Part shown: positions 52,293 through 61,687 of the stretch, one piece after another
Layout: every line of letters begins with the position of its first letter
Numbering within the stretch: the first letter of the stretch is position 1
Assembly (NCBI GenBank): GCA_046350295.1
Contig: JAXMAR010000025.1
Span: 1 to 64,000 of the forward strand
Direction of reading: 5' to 3'
Origin: JAXMAR01 sp046350295
GTDB taxonomy: Bacteria > Planctomycetota > Planctomycetia > Gemmatales > Gemmataceae
Length of the DNA: 64,000 nucleotides
Translations under genes and position numbers: made by a program
Notes under the pieces: model-generated
What the model saw: the letters and a program-made list of their open reading frames with translations, nothing else
Told to the model about the DNA's origin: nothing
Database searches by the model: none

Positions 52293-54293
52293 ATGCCCGC
52301 TCTTTTCGACAAGACTATGTTTCGACTGCGCCGGCTGGTGAGCCGGCATGCGCTGGGGGACATGACGGATCGCCAGCTCCTGGACCGCTTCGCGTCGCAT
52401 GGCGATGAAGAAGCGTTTGCGGCGCTGGTGCGGCGGCATGCGGGGCTGGTGCTGGGGGTGTGCCGCCGCGTGCTGCCGGAATCGCATGACGCGGAGGACG
52501 CTTTTCAGGCCACATTTCTGGTGCTGGCGCGCAAAGCGTCGCGCGTGGCCTGGCAAGCGTGCGTCAAGAACTGGCTGCACGGGGTCGCCTATCGCGTCTC
52601 CCTCAAGGCGCGGCGCCAAGCCCTGCGGCGCCGGCAGCAGGAGCGGGCGGCGGCCGCGGAAGGCGGTCCGGTCCTGAAAGACGCGCAGGAGAACTGGGAC
52701 GATCTGCGCCGCGTGCTCGATGAGGAGTTGGCCGCTCTACCCGCGCGTTATCGCGCTCCGCTCATACTCTGCTATCTCGAAGGCCGCACTCGCGACGAGG
52801 CCGCGGAGGAGCTCGGCTGGTCGGCGGGCAGCGTCAAGGGGCGGCTGGAGCGCGGCCGAGATTTGCTGCGGCAGCGGCTTCTGCGGCGCGGGCTGTCGCT
52901 GAGCGCGGTGCTCTGTGCCGGCCTGTTGCCCGAGGGCGCCGCGGCGGCTTCGCCGGCGCTCATTGGCGCCACTGTTCAGGCCGGGCTGTCGTTTGTCGGC
53001 GCGGCGCCTGCCGCCGTTCCCTCTTCCATCACCCTGCTCGCTCAAGGAGTGCTCAACGCCATGCTGGTCGCCAAGCTCAAGATCTCCGCTGTCGTCTTGT
53101 GTGTCGCCGGCCTCCTCGGCCTGGGAACGCACTGGCTTGTCCAAACCGGCTCAGCTCAGGATCGGGGCCGTCCCGCCGAGCGGCGCATCGTGCCGGACCG
53201 GGCGCCGGTGGACCGTGAAGCTGCGGCCGATCCGGGTCGGGAGGAGCGGCGCGATTCCAAGAACATCGTGCAGGGGGCGTTCGTCAGCTTCGACGCGGCG
53301 AAGGGGCTGATCACGCTGCTGGTGGGAGCCGAGCGCGGCCGCGACGGCGTCGAGAAAACCTACCACCTGGCGGCGAAGGAGGTTCCGTTCCTGTCCAACC
53401 TCGGCGACAAAGTCCGGCCGATGACGCTGACCAAGGGGGCGCAGGTGGCCCTGGCGCTGAACGAGCTGGACGACGTGGCCGAGGTGCGGGTGAATTATCC
53501 GACGGTCGCGGCGGTGCTGAGCGGGGTGAACGCGGCGGAGAAGACGGTGTCGGTCGGAGGCGAGCGGGAGCCGCGCAGCTTCAAGGTGGCGGCGACAGCG
53601 AAGCTGATGGTCGACGGGAAGCCGGCCAAGCTCGAGGATTTCAAGGGGGGCATGCGCGTCAACGTGGTCTTCGACTTCGAGCGCTCGACCGTGCTGGCGA
53701 TGGCGAGCGGGGAGATGGGGCGAGGCCGCGATGTCGACCCGCGCCGTCCGGCGCCGCGCGACGGGGACCCGCGCGGCGGCGATCCGCGCGGCGTGCGCGG
53801 CCGGCCGGAGTTGACGGGCATCGTCATCGGCGTCAATGCGAAGGAGGGGACGCTCGAGGTCGCGGGGGGAAGCGAGGACGAGACGTGGATCAAGACGCTG
53901 GTCGTGCCGAAGGAGATGAAGATCGACAGCAACGTGTCCCGCATCGGCGTCGAACTGGGCCTGGCGGACATCGCGCGAGCGACGCGTGTCACCTTCGCCC
54001 TGGCGGACGACAAGAAGACACTGGCCCGTTTGAGCGCCCATTTGCCTGTCGTCCGCGTGACGCTGGGTGAGATCGACGCGGCCAAGGGGACTGTCAAGAG
54101 TGGCGCCGCGACATACACGATCGACAAGGGAAGCAAGCTGGTCATCCCCGGCCAGGAGGGAAGCATCGGGAACTTGAAGGCCGGGATGCAGGCGATCGTT
54201 TTTCTCAGTCCCGATCGCAGCCGGATCGTGCTGTTGCAGGTGGCTGCGGAGCCGCGGCGCGACGCAGGCAGACCGACGCCGGAGCGGCGCTAG
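52293..54293 (+). CDS. ECF sigma factor fused to a membrane segment and repeated C-terminal domains
   Basis: Residues ~1-190 are a sigma-70 ECF factor: region 2 (DRFASHGDEEAFAALVRRHAGLVLGVCRRVL...DAEDAFQATFLVLARKA) and region 4 (LPARYRAPLILCYLEGRTRDEAAEELGWSAGSVKGRLERGRDLL). Then an alanine-rich stretch and a membrane helix (~265-285, AVVLCVAGLLGLGTHWL). The remaining ~380 residues contain three or four beta-type repeats of the form G.I..VDAAKGTV...LV.DGK.AKLEDLK.GM.V.V, separated by an Arg/Pro/Asp-rich linker. This plan is typical of Gemmata. The start may also be GTG 52242, which has GAGGAAAAAGC before it. Confidence 0.85.
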   Translation: MPALFDKTMFRLRRLVSRHALGDMTDRQLLDRFASHGDEEAFAALVRRHAGLVLGVCRRVLPESHDAEDAFQATFLVLARKASRVAWQACVKNWLHGVAYRVSLKARRQALRRRQQERAAAAEGGPVLKDAQENWDDLRRVLDEELAALPARYRAPLILCYLEGRTRDEAAEELGWSAGSVKGRLERGRDLLRQRLLRRGLSLSAVLCAGLLPEGAAAASPALIGATVQAGLSFVGAAPAAVPSSITLLAQGVLNAMLVAKLKISAVVLCVAGLLGLGTHWLVQTGSAQDRGRPAERRIVPDRAPVDREAAADPGREERRDSKNIVQGAFVSFDAAKGLITLLVGAERGRDGVEKTYHLAAKEVPFLSNLGDKVRPMTLTKGAQVALALNELDDVAEVRVNYPTVAAVLSGVNAAEKTVSVGGEREPRSFKVAATAKLMVDGKPAKLEDFKGGMRVNVVFDFERSTVLAMASGEMGRGRDVDPRRPAPRDGDPRGGDPRGVRGRPELTGIVIGVNAKEGTLEVAGGSEDETWIKTLVVPKEMKIDSNVSRIGVELGLADIARATRVTFALADDKKTLARLSAHLPVVRVTLGEIDAAKGTVKSGAATYTIDKGSKLVIPGQEGSIGNLKAGMQAIVFLSPDRSRIVLLQVAAEPRRDAGRPTPERR

Positions 54294-55039
54294 GCCGGAT
54301 TTCCCCGTGTCGATGTTTCTCGTCGGGCCAGGAAGCCCGCATGTCCCTGGCCCAAAGCCCACGCGCCATAGGCGCGCAAGCGACGCACGCGGAAGCCCGC
54401 GCCGCGCAGCTCTCTTGCCACGGCGCCCGGGTCGATCAGCCGCAGCCGGTGGACCTCCGCATCCCGCCGGTACAACTCCCCTGCCTTGCGGAAGGTCGTC
54501 ATGCGCCGCGTGAGGATGCGGCGTTTTTCATCCTCCTCGGCCCATACCAGCACCACCCAGCCGTCCCCTTCGAAGGCGAGCTGTTTCGCGGGGGCGCCGA
54601 GCCGGCCCGGGCCGGCGACGTCGCACAGCAGCAGGCCGCCAGGCGCGAGCGCCTGGTGGATGCGGCGCCAGAGACGGCGCCGCGCCGCCGTGGAATTGCC
54701 GGGGTCGAACAGGTAATTGAGACATTCCCCGACCATGGATACGGCCACGCAAGGGGGGATCTCGACGCTCAGGAGCGAGCCCTGCCGGAAACTCGCCTTC
54801 GGAGCGCGGCGTCGGGCGAGCGCCAGCATTTCTTGCGAGAGATCGACGCCCAGGACATCGTAGCCTGCGCCGCTGACTTTTTCCGCGAGGATGCCGCTGC
54901 CGCAGGCCAGATCGACGACGAGACCGGAGGAGACGCCGCGTGCTTGGAGCAGTTGCAGCAATTCAACGGCGGCGTTGGCGGCGACGTGGCCGAAGCCGGC
55001 GTCGTGAATGAAGGCGAGGTCGTTGCGGTAATGGGTCAT
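54290..55039 (-). CDS. SAM-dependent methyltransferase
   Basis: The protein has 249 residues from ATG 55039 (MTHYRNDLAFIHDAGFGHVA). Class I motif I reads VVDLACGSGILAEKVSGAGYDVLGVDLSQEML, followed by FRQGSLLSVEIPPCVAVSMVGECLNYLFD and LAPGGLLLCDVAGPGR. The substrate is not apparent. Its stop shares the four bases CTAG with the stop of the convergent sigma factor gene, so the two genes leave no gap. Confidence 0.85.
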   Translation of the reverse strand: MTHYRNDLAFIHDAGFGHVAANAAVELLQLLQARGVSSGLVVDLACGSGILAEKVSGAGYDVLGVDLSQEMLALARRRAPKASFRQGSLLSVEIPPCVAVSMVGECLNYLFDPGNSTAARRRLWRRIHQALAPGGLLLCDVAGPGRLGAPAKQLAFEGDGWVVLVWAEEDEKRRILTRRMTTFRKAGELYRRDAEVHRLRLIDPGAVARELRGAGFRVRRLRAYGAWALGQGHAGFLARRETSTRGNPA

Positions 55040-55113
55040 GGTCGTCTTTTCTGTGTCCCAAGGGAGTCGTTGCACCGCTATTGCATTAGAGTGCCTCGTC
55101 GGCGACGCGGGGC

Positions 55114-55209
55114 GCTTTGCAACGCAAAAGGGGACTGTCCCTTTCGCTCGAGCGAAAACCGGGTCTTTTGCCAGGTCGGGAGGGACTGTCCCCTTTTGCG
55201 TTGCAAAGC
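55114..55209. repeat. long palindrome sharing the GGGGACTGTCCC core with family A
   Basis: The arms are at 55114-55142 (GCTTTGCAACGCAAAAGGGG...) and 55181-55209, 29 bp with a single mismatch in the core, around a 38-bp loop. It lies between the methyltransferase start and the vWA gene start. Confidence 0.75.
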
Positions 55210-55320
55210 CAGGCGGGGCGCTATTACGAATCGTTTAGCACGCGGGTTTTTCCTTGGACAGCCCCGACGCGGCGTCGTTATGCTGATGCCGGAACCCATG
55301 TCTTGCCAAGAGGTCCCATC

Positions 55321-58300
55321 ATGAGCGCGTTTTCTCGTTCCGCGCGGGCCGCCCAGGGCCGCACCGGAGTGTTCGCATGCCTGGGAGCGTCCGCGCTCCT
55401 CGTGGGTCTTCTGTGCTGGCTTCCGGCCCGGGCCTGGGTGGCTCAGCCGGACGACAAGAAAGCGGTCAAAGACGAGCCGGTCAAGGCCGCAGCTGCGAAG
55501 GTGGATGTCGTCTTCGTCGTGGACGCGACGGCCAGCATGGACGCGCACCTGAAGAACCTGCGCGAGTCGATGGGCAAGCTCGCGGAGCAGCTCGAGGCGG
55601 CAAAGGTAGACGCCCGCTATGCCGCGACCATCTTCCGCGATCGCGTCGACAACGTCGGCAACACTCCCGAGGATCCGTTCGCCCTCAAGATCGCGGGGGA
55701 CGAGATCTTCAGCAAGGACATCGCCGACGTCGCGCGGAAGCTGGCGGATGTCAAGGCGGAAGGGGGCGGCGACCTGCCGGAGAGCTGCTTCGACGGCATC
55801 GACTTCGCCTCGCGCGTGGCGTTTCGCAAAGATGCGAAGAAAGTCCTCGTCGTAATCACCGACGCGCCGCCGCGCATCCCCGACAAGGACATGAAGGACG
55901 CGGACCAGCTCGCCAAGCTTCTGAAGGAGCGCGCGATCGATCAGCTCCACGTGTTTCATGACCTCGAACCGGAGCACTACAAGAAGCTGCAATCGCAGCT
56001 GGGCAAGGCGGGCGGCCGGCTCGTTTCCCTCTTCCCGGGCGGCGTGGACCGCATGAAGAGCGCGATGGCCGACATCGGCCGGGACGCCGTCGGCGCGGAA
56101 GCGGTGGCGGTCGGGCCTGGCCCGGCGACGGGGGGCAAGGGGAAGGTGGACGTCGTCTTCGTCGTCGACACGACCGGCAGCATGGGAGGAGACCTCACCG
56201 CGCTGCGCGACACGATGAAACGGTTCGTGACGACACTCAAGGACAGCAAGGCCGACTTCCAGATCGGCGTGACGACGTTCAAGGATCGCGTCGAGGACCC
56301 GCCGGAGACGCGCGATCCGAAGGCGCTCCTGTTCGGCGGAAAGGAGTTCACCAATGACGGCGACGCGCTCATCGACCAGGTCGGCAAGCTGAACGCCGAC
56401 GGCGGCGGCGATGAGCCCGAGAGCGGCCTGGACGCTCTTGAGTTCGCGTCGCGGCGGCCGTTCCGGCCCGGCGCCCGCAAGGTGCTGGTCCTCCTGACCG
56501 ACGCGCCGCCGCGCATCCCCGACAAGGACATGAAGGATGAAGACCAGGTCCACAAGATTCTGCGCGAGCGGGATGTCGAGCAACTGCACCTCATCGTCCG
56601 CGGCGGCGTCGACCGCTACATCCGACTTAACGGCCTTATCGGCAAGGGGCGGGTCGTCAATATCGGCAAGGGGGAAGACTTCGGCGGCGGTATGGAGGCG
56701 ATCGCGCGCGAGTCGGCGGCGGGGCTGAAGGAAGGGGACGCAATCGCTACGAAAAAAGTCGACCTCGTCATCGTGCTGGACGCGACCGGGAGCATGGACG
56801 CGCATATCGCCGGGGTGCGCGACAATGTCAAGCGCATCCTCAAGCGCCTGGGAGATCGCAAGCTCGACGTGCGCGTCGGCGTCACCGTGTTTCGCGACGC
56901 GGTCGACATGATGGCGAACACGCCGGAGGATCCGTTTGCGCTCAAGTTCGGCGCCGACGAGTTCACCACGGACGCCGAGATGCTGGAGAAGGAGATCGGC
57001 AAGGTCGCGGCCAAGGACGGCGGCGACATCCCGGAGAGCGGCTTCGACGGACTGGAGTTCGCCTCGCGCCGCGCGTTCCGGCCCGACGCCGCCCGCGTGC
57101 TGCTCGTCGTGACCGACGCCCCGCCGCGGACGCCGGACAAGAAGATGCGCAACGAGGTGGATACGTCCGAGGCCCTCAGGAAAGCCGGCATCCATCAATT
57201 GCACCTGATCGTCAAGGAAAACCCGAAGCTCTACGAGGAGGTGCAGCGGCTCATCAAGAAGGACCGCTCGCCCGGCGTGGTGCTGAACCTCGAGACCGGC
57301 GGCGGCTTCGCCAAGATGTTCGACGACGTCTCCGACGGCATCATCGTCCGACTCGGCCCGGTCGAGCCGCCGCCCGTTGTCGTCGGCGGTCCGCCCAAGC
57401 TCGACGTCGTCTTCGTCGTCGACACGACCGGCAGCATGAGCGGCGACCTCAACAGCCTGCGCGACACGATCGGCCGCTTCCACAAACTGCTCGCCGATTC
57501 GAAGGTCGACTTCCGCATCGGCGTGACGCAGTTCAAGGACCGGGTCGAGGACCCGCCGGAGACGCGCGAGCCCAAGGCCACTCTGTTCGATGGCAATGAG
57601 TTCACCACCAAGCTCGACGCGCTGACGCGCGAGATCGGGGCCTTCAAGGCCGAGGGGGGCGGCGACGATCCGGAGAGCGGCCTCGACGCCATCGAGTTCG
57701 CCACGCGCCGGCCGTTCCGCAAGGACGCCCGCAAGGTGCTCATCCTCTTGACCGACGCGCCGCCGCGCATTCCCGACAAGGACATGAAGGACGAGGACCA
57801 GGTCGCCAAGATCCTCAAGGAACGCGGCATCGATCAGATCCACCTGCTCGGCCGCAACGCAGTCGACCGCTACGAGCGGCTGGTGAAGTTGCACACCGGG
57901 ACGGTCGTCCGCATCGACCGGGACGACTTCGGCGGCGGCATGGAGAAGCTGGCGAAGGAATCGATCTCCGGGCCGTTCGTGGCGCACGTCAACAAGCTCG
58001 ATCTGGTCGTGGTGCTGGATACGACGGGGAGCATGGACGCGCACATGAAAAACCTGCGCGACCACCTGCCGGCGCTGGCCAAGGTGCTCAAGGACTCGAA
58101 GGCCGACTTCCGGCTCGGCGTGGTGGTGTTCAAGGACCGGGTGGAAGACCCGCCGCCGGACAACGAGTCGAAGATGCTCGTGATCGACGGCAAGGAATTC
58201 ACGACCGACGCCGACGCCATCGTGCGCGAGCTGGCCAAGATCAACGCGGCGGGCGGCGGCGACGCGCCGGAGAGCGGGCTGGACGCTTTGGAGTTCACGT

Positions 58301-59970
58301 CGCGCCGCGCCTTCCGGCCGGACGCGCGCAAGGTGCTGATCTTCGTCACGGACGATGGCCCGCGCATCCCCGACAAGGACATGAAGGACGAGGACCAGTG
58401 CGGTAAGCTGCTCAAGGAGCGCGGCATCGAGACGGTGCACATGTTCCTGGGGGCGAGCAAGGAGCGTTACGAGAAGCTGGCGAAGATGATGCCGCGGCCG
58501 GGCAAGACGGTCGACATCAACCGCGGCGCCGACGACTTCAAGAAGTCGCTGGAGGAGATGGCGGTGGCAGCGGTCGAAGGGGGCGGCGTTTTTGTCGGCG
58601 AGCGGAAAGTGCCGATCGCCGGCTCCAAGGCTGACCTCGTTTTCGTCATCGATACGACGGGGAGCATGAGCGACTTCACGGGCGCCCTGCTCAAGCCCGC
58701 CGAGCGCATGGTCAAGAAGCTGCAGGATAGCAAGGTCGACGTGCGCTTCAGCCTGATCACGTTCCGCGACCGCCATCCGGGGGACGGCAACGTGCCCGAG
58801 GACCACAAGCTGATCCTGCTGGGGGGCAAGGAGTTCAGCACGGACTTCGAGGAGTTCCGCAAGGAAGTCGGCCTGCTCAAGGCCGATTCCGGCGGCGACG
58901 CCCCGGAGAGCAGCCTGGACGCCCTCGCCTTCGCGGCCAAGCGCGACTTCCGGCCGGACGCGCTCAAGACCATCATCCTGGTCACCGATGAAGGGCCGAA
59001 AGTGCCGGACAAGGACATGCGCGACGAGAACGACGTGCTGCGCATCTACCGGGAGCGCGGCATCCACCAGCTGCACCTGATCGTGGCGGCCAACACCGAG
59101 CGCTATCTGAACCTTCAGCGCATGATGGGGCGAGCGGGCGTTCCGGCCGGCAAGAAGGCCAACCTGAACGACCGCAACAACGAGCCGTTCAACCGGGAGA
59201 TCGACGATTTCTCGGTGGCGATCCTCGACGGGCTGCGGATGGACGTGCGCGTCAAGCTGAGCGAGCGGCCGCTGCCGCCGCTCAAGCTGGAGCGGACGGC
59301 GGACGGGAAGGGGATGATCGACGTCGTCTTCGTGCTGGACGCGACGGCGAGCATGGACACCGAGATACGCTGGGTCAAGGAAGGGGGCCCGAAGATGATG
59401 AAGCGGCTCAAGGACCTGGGGGTCGACGGCCGCTTCGGCGTGACGATCTTCCGCGACCGTGTTGACAAGATGGGGAACACGCCGGAAGACCCGTTCTCGC
59501 TGATGTTCAAGGGAGAGGAGTTCACCAGCGATCCGGACGCGTTCGCGGCCGAGGTGGGCATGGTGAAGGCGAAGGAGGGGGGCGACATCCCGGAAAGCTC
59601 GCTCGACGGCATGGAGTTCGCGTCGCGCCGGCCCTTCCGCAAGGGAGCGTACAAGGTGCTCATCCTGGTCACCGATGCGCCGCCGCGCATCCCGGACAAG
59701 GACATGAAGGACGAGTTCCAGCTTGGTGAATTGTTGCGCGAGCGAGGCATCAACCAACTCCACCTGCTCCTCAAGACCGAGCCGGACCGCTACAGCACGC
59801 TGCAGCGCTTCCTGACGGGAGACGGCTCCGCGGCCGGCGTTCACTACGACCTGGCCCCGCTGGACCGCGGCGAGCGGACGCTGGACCGGCTGATGGACGC
59901 GCTGTCGCGCTCGTCGGTCGGGGCGGTGCGGCGCGGACTGGCCGCCGCGGGGAAGGAAGCGCCAAAGTAG
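55321..59970 (+). CDS. secreted protein with seven tandem vWA domains
   Basis: The protein has 1549 residues from ATG 55321, with an N-terminal signal or anchor (~20-45, FACLGASALLVGLLCWLPARAWV). Seven von Willebrand factor A domains begin near residues 60, 275, 479, 693, 892, 1103 and 1332. Each opens with the MIDAS sequence D-[AT]-T-[AG]-S-M and is followed by an RDRVD or KDRVEDPPE segment, a GG(G)D-x-PES motif and TDAPPRIPDKDMKDE, so metal-site residues are kept in all. Two subtypes occur (VGNTPEDPF and PPETR.PKA). The GGGDxPE hallmark recalls vWA domains of alpha-kinase-linked proteins. No other domain is present. Likely extracellular metal-dependent binding. Confidence 0.85.
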   Translation: MSAFSRSARAAQGRTGVFACLGASALLVGLLCWLPARAWVAQPDDKKAVKDEPVKAAAAKVDVVFVVDATASMDAHLKNLRESMGKLAEQLEAAKVDARYAATIFRDRVDNVGNTPEDPFALKIAGDEIFSKDIADVARKLADVKAEGGGDLPESCFDGIDFASRVAFRKDAKKVLVVITDAPPRIPDKDMKDADQLAKLLKERAIDQLHVFHDLEPEHYKKLQSQLGKAGGRLVSLFPGGVDRMKSAMADIGRDAVGAEAVAVGPGPATGGKGKVDVVFVVDTTGSMGGDLTALRDTMKRFVTTLKDSKADFQIGVTTFKDRVEDPPETRDPKALLFGGKEFTNDGDALIDQVGKLNADGGGDEPESGLDALEFASRRPFRPGARKVLVLLTDAPPRIPDKDMKDEDQVHKILRERDVEQLHLIVRGGVDRYIRLNGLIGKGRVVNIGKGEDFGGGMEAIARESAAGLKEGDAIATKKVDLVIVLDATGSMDAHIAGVRDNVKRILKRLGDRKLDVRVGVTVFRDAVDMMANTPEDPFALKFGADEFTTDAEMLEKEIGKVAAKDGGDIPESGFDGLEFASRRAFRPDAARVLLVVTDAPPRTPDKKMRNEVDTSEALRKAGIHQLHLIVKENPKLYEEVQRLIKKDRSPGVVLNLETGGGFAKMFDDVSDGIIVRLGPVEPPPVVVGGPPKLDVVFVVDTTGSMSGDLNSLRDTIGRFHKLLADSKVDFRIGVTQFKDRVEDPPETREPKATLFDGNEFTTKLDALTREIGAFKAEGGGDDPESGLDAIEFATRRPFRKDARKVLILLTDAPPRIPDKDMKDEDQVAKILKERGIDQIHLLGRNAVDRYERLVKLHTGTVVRIDRDDFGGGMEKLAKESISGPFVAHVNKLDLVVVLDTTGSMDAHMKNLRDHLPALAKVLKDSKADFRLGVVVFKDRVEDPPPDNESKMLVIDGKEFTTDADAIVRELAKINAAGGGDAPESGLDALEFTSRRAFRPDARKVLIFVTDDGPRIPDKDMKDEDQCGKLLKERGIETVHMFLGASKERYEKLAKMMPRPGKTVDINRGADDFKKSLEEMAVAAVEGGGVFVGERKVPIAGSKADLVFVIDTTGSMSDFTGALLKPAERMVKKLQDSKVDVRFSLITFRDRHPGDGNVPEDHKLILLGGKEFSTDFEEFRKEVGLLKADSGGDAPESSLDALAFAAKRDFRPDALKTIILVTDEGPKVPDKDMRDENDVLRIYRERGIHQLHLIVAANTERYLNLQRMMGRAGVPAGKKANLNDRNNEPFNREIDDFSVAILDGLRMDVRVKLSERPLPPLKLERTADGKGMIDVVFVLDATASMDTEIRWVKEGGPKMMKRLKDLGVDGRFGVTIFRDRVDKMGNTPEDPFSLMFKGEEFTSDPDAFAAEVGMVKAKEGGDIPESSLDGMEFASRRPFRKGAYKVLILVTDAPPRIPDKDMKDEFQLGELLRERGINQLHLLLKTEPDRYSTLQRFLTGDGSAAGVHYDLAPLDRGERTLDRLMDALSRSSVGAVRRGLAAAGKEAPK

Positions 59971-59981
59971 CGATCTGGCAG

Positions 59982-60249
59982 TAGGTCCGGCGAGCCGAGC
60001 CGGACCTGGCGTGAACACGCGCGAAACCGTCATGATCCTGCCGGCCCCGCTCGGCTCGCGGGGCCTACGTCGTAGGTCCGGCGAGCCGAGCCGGACCTGG
60101 CGTGAACACGCGAGAACCGTCATCATCCTGCCGGCCGCGGCTCGGCTCGCGGGGCCTACGTCGTAGGTCCGGCGAGCCGAGCCGACCGGGCGTGAACACG
60201 CGCGAAACCGTCATTCTTGTCCGGCCCCGCTCGGCTCGCGGGGCTTACG
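59982..60249. repeat. three tandem ~90-bp hairpin repeats
   Basis: Each unit starts GTAGGTCCGGCGAGCCGAGC, has CGTGAACACGCG and ACCGTCAT in the middle, and ends CTCGGCTCGCGGGGC.TACGTC. The two ends of each unit pair. They fill the gap between two convergent genes; the third unit is slightly diverged. Confidence 0.85.
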
Positions 60250-61476
60250 TCACTCGACGGTCCAGAGCGTCAGCGAGCCCGCCTTGTCCTTGACGAAAAT
60301 GCGGTTCCCTGCCAGGATCGGCACGCTCCAGGGCTCGCTGCTAGAGACCTGGTACTTCGCCACTTCCTCGTAGCCCTTGCGGCTCGGGCGGAAGACGACG
60401 AGGTCCTTGTCGCTGGTAAGCGCGACGAGGACGGAGCCGGCGCTGAGGATGGAGCCGCACTGGCCGCGCTGGTGGTCCTTGTCGATCCAGAGCGTCTCGC
60501 CGGTCTTGGCGTCCATGCAGAAGAAGTTGCGGGAGGGGTTGACGCCGAAGATCATGCCGTCACGCAGGACCGGGGTGTGGTAGCCGGCAGCGGTCAGGGC
60601 CTTGGTCCAGGCCTCGGTGGCGGTGAACTCATCCCCCTTCTTTTCGATCTTGAGGGCCCGCGCCGCCCCGGCGCCCCCCTTGCCGCCTTTGCCCCCCTTG
60701 CCTCCCGGGACGAAATAGTAGACGAAATCGCCTTCGATGAGCGGCGTGCTATACGAAGTCTGATAGCCGCCCTCGAGCTTGACGCTCCAGAGAACCTTCC
60801 CATCTTCGGGCGCCACGCCAACGAGCTGGCCCGCCGCGGGCGTGACGATCTGCGCGGCGCCTGCCAGCTTGGCCAGGACCGGGGAGCCGTAGGGCGCCTT
60901 CAGGCCCTTCGCCGTCCATTTCTTGTCGCCGCCGTCGAGGGCGTAGGCGATGAGCTGATCGGTGAAGACGAAGGTCTTGCCCTCGCCCAGCACGGGAGAG
61001 GACGACGTGTAGAAGCCGGGCTTGCCCTTGGTGTCGTGGCGCCAGAGGAGCTTGCCGCTTTGCGCGTCCAGGCAGGAGACGACGCCGCCGACGCCGAGAG
61101 TGCAAACCTTGCCATCAGCCAGCGCCGGCGTCGCGCGCGGGCCCGGGAAGCCGCTGGCCGGTCCCTTCACCGCGTCCGCCTTGTAGTGGTCCTTCCAGAG
61201 TTCTTTGCCGCCGGCCGCCTCGAGGCAAAGCGTTACTTCCTCGTCGCCTTGTCGGCCGAACGTGTAGATCTTGTCACCGGCCAGGAGTGGGGAAGCTTCG
61301 CCGACGCCGACACGGACGCTCCACTGTTTCTTCAACTCCTTCGGCCACGCGTCCGGAACGCGGAAGCCTTCGACGTGGTTATCGCGCCTGGGACCGCGCC
61401 AACCGGGCCAGTCATCGGCGGCGGCGCTTCGCGCGCAGAGGAACAAACACAGCGGCAGGAGAATGCGCTTGCTCAT
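60250..61476 (-). CDS. secreted PQQ-type beta-propeller protein
   Basis: This 408-residue protein has a signal peptide (MSKRILLPLCLFLCARSAAA) followed by DDWPGWRGPRRDNHVEGF, the opening of planctomycete quinoprotein-like propellers. PQQ-like blades then recur: GDKIYTFGRQGDEEVTLCLEAAGGKELWKDHY, DGKVCTLGVGGVVSCLDAQSGKLLWRHD, VAPEDGKVLWSVKL and CMDAKTGETLWIDKDH. There is a Gly-Lys run (GGKGGKGGKGG) at about residue 255. It probably serves as a scaffold rather than a dehydrogenase, as no catalytic residues for alcohol oxidation are evident. Confidence 0.87.
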   Translation of the reverse strand: MSKRILLPLCLFLCARSAAADDWPGWRGPRRDNHVEGFRVPDAWPKELKKQWSVRVGVGEASPLLAGDKIYTFGRQGDEEVTLCLEAAGGKELWKDHYKADAVKGPASGFPGPRATPALADGKVCTLGVGGVVSCLDAQSGKLLWRHDTKGKPGFYTSSSPVLGEGKTFVFTDQLIAYALDGGDKKWTAKGLKAPYGSPVLAKLAGAAQIVTPAAGQLVGVAPEDGKVLWSVKLEGGYQTSYSTPLIEGDFVYYFVPGGKGGKGGKGGAGAARALKIEKKGDEFTATEAWTKALTAAGYHTPVLRDGMIFGVNPSRNFFCMDAKTGETLWIDKDHQRGQCGSILSAGSVLVALTSDKDLVVFRPSRKGYEEVAKYQVSSSEPWSVPILAGNRIFVKDKAGSLTLWTVE

Positions 61477-61687
61477 GGCGGCTCCTTGAGATGAGAGGAG
61501 GATTCGAGGGAGAAACTACCATCCGCGGTCGTTAAGGTACGATGAGAAACAGCGGTAAGAGGCTGCCTTTGAAGGGGCTGTCCCCCTGTTTTTTTTCCTT
61601 GCTGATGTTTCAGCATTTTCTTGTCGCATTTTCTCGTTTTGCCGGTCACACTTGGCGCCATCTTGCAGGCAAGTGAATGGGGGCACT

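Noticed and set aside
55078..60126. A 1682-codon open frame antisense to the seven-vWA gene
   Set aside because: It mirrors the repeated vWA codons, with RDEDEH-type repeats arising from the complementary strand. It has no start context, runs through the palindrome and tandem hairpins, and the sense gene has clear domains. It is a product of high GC content.
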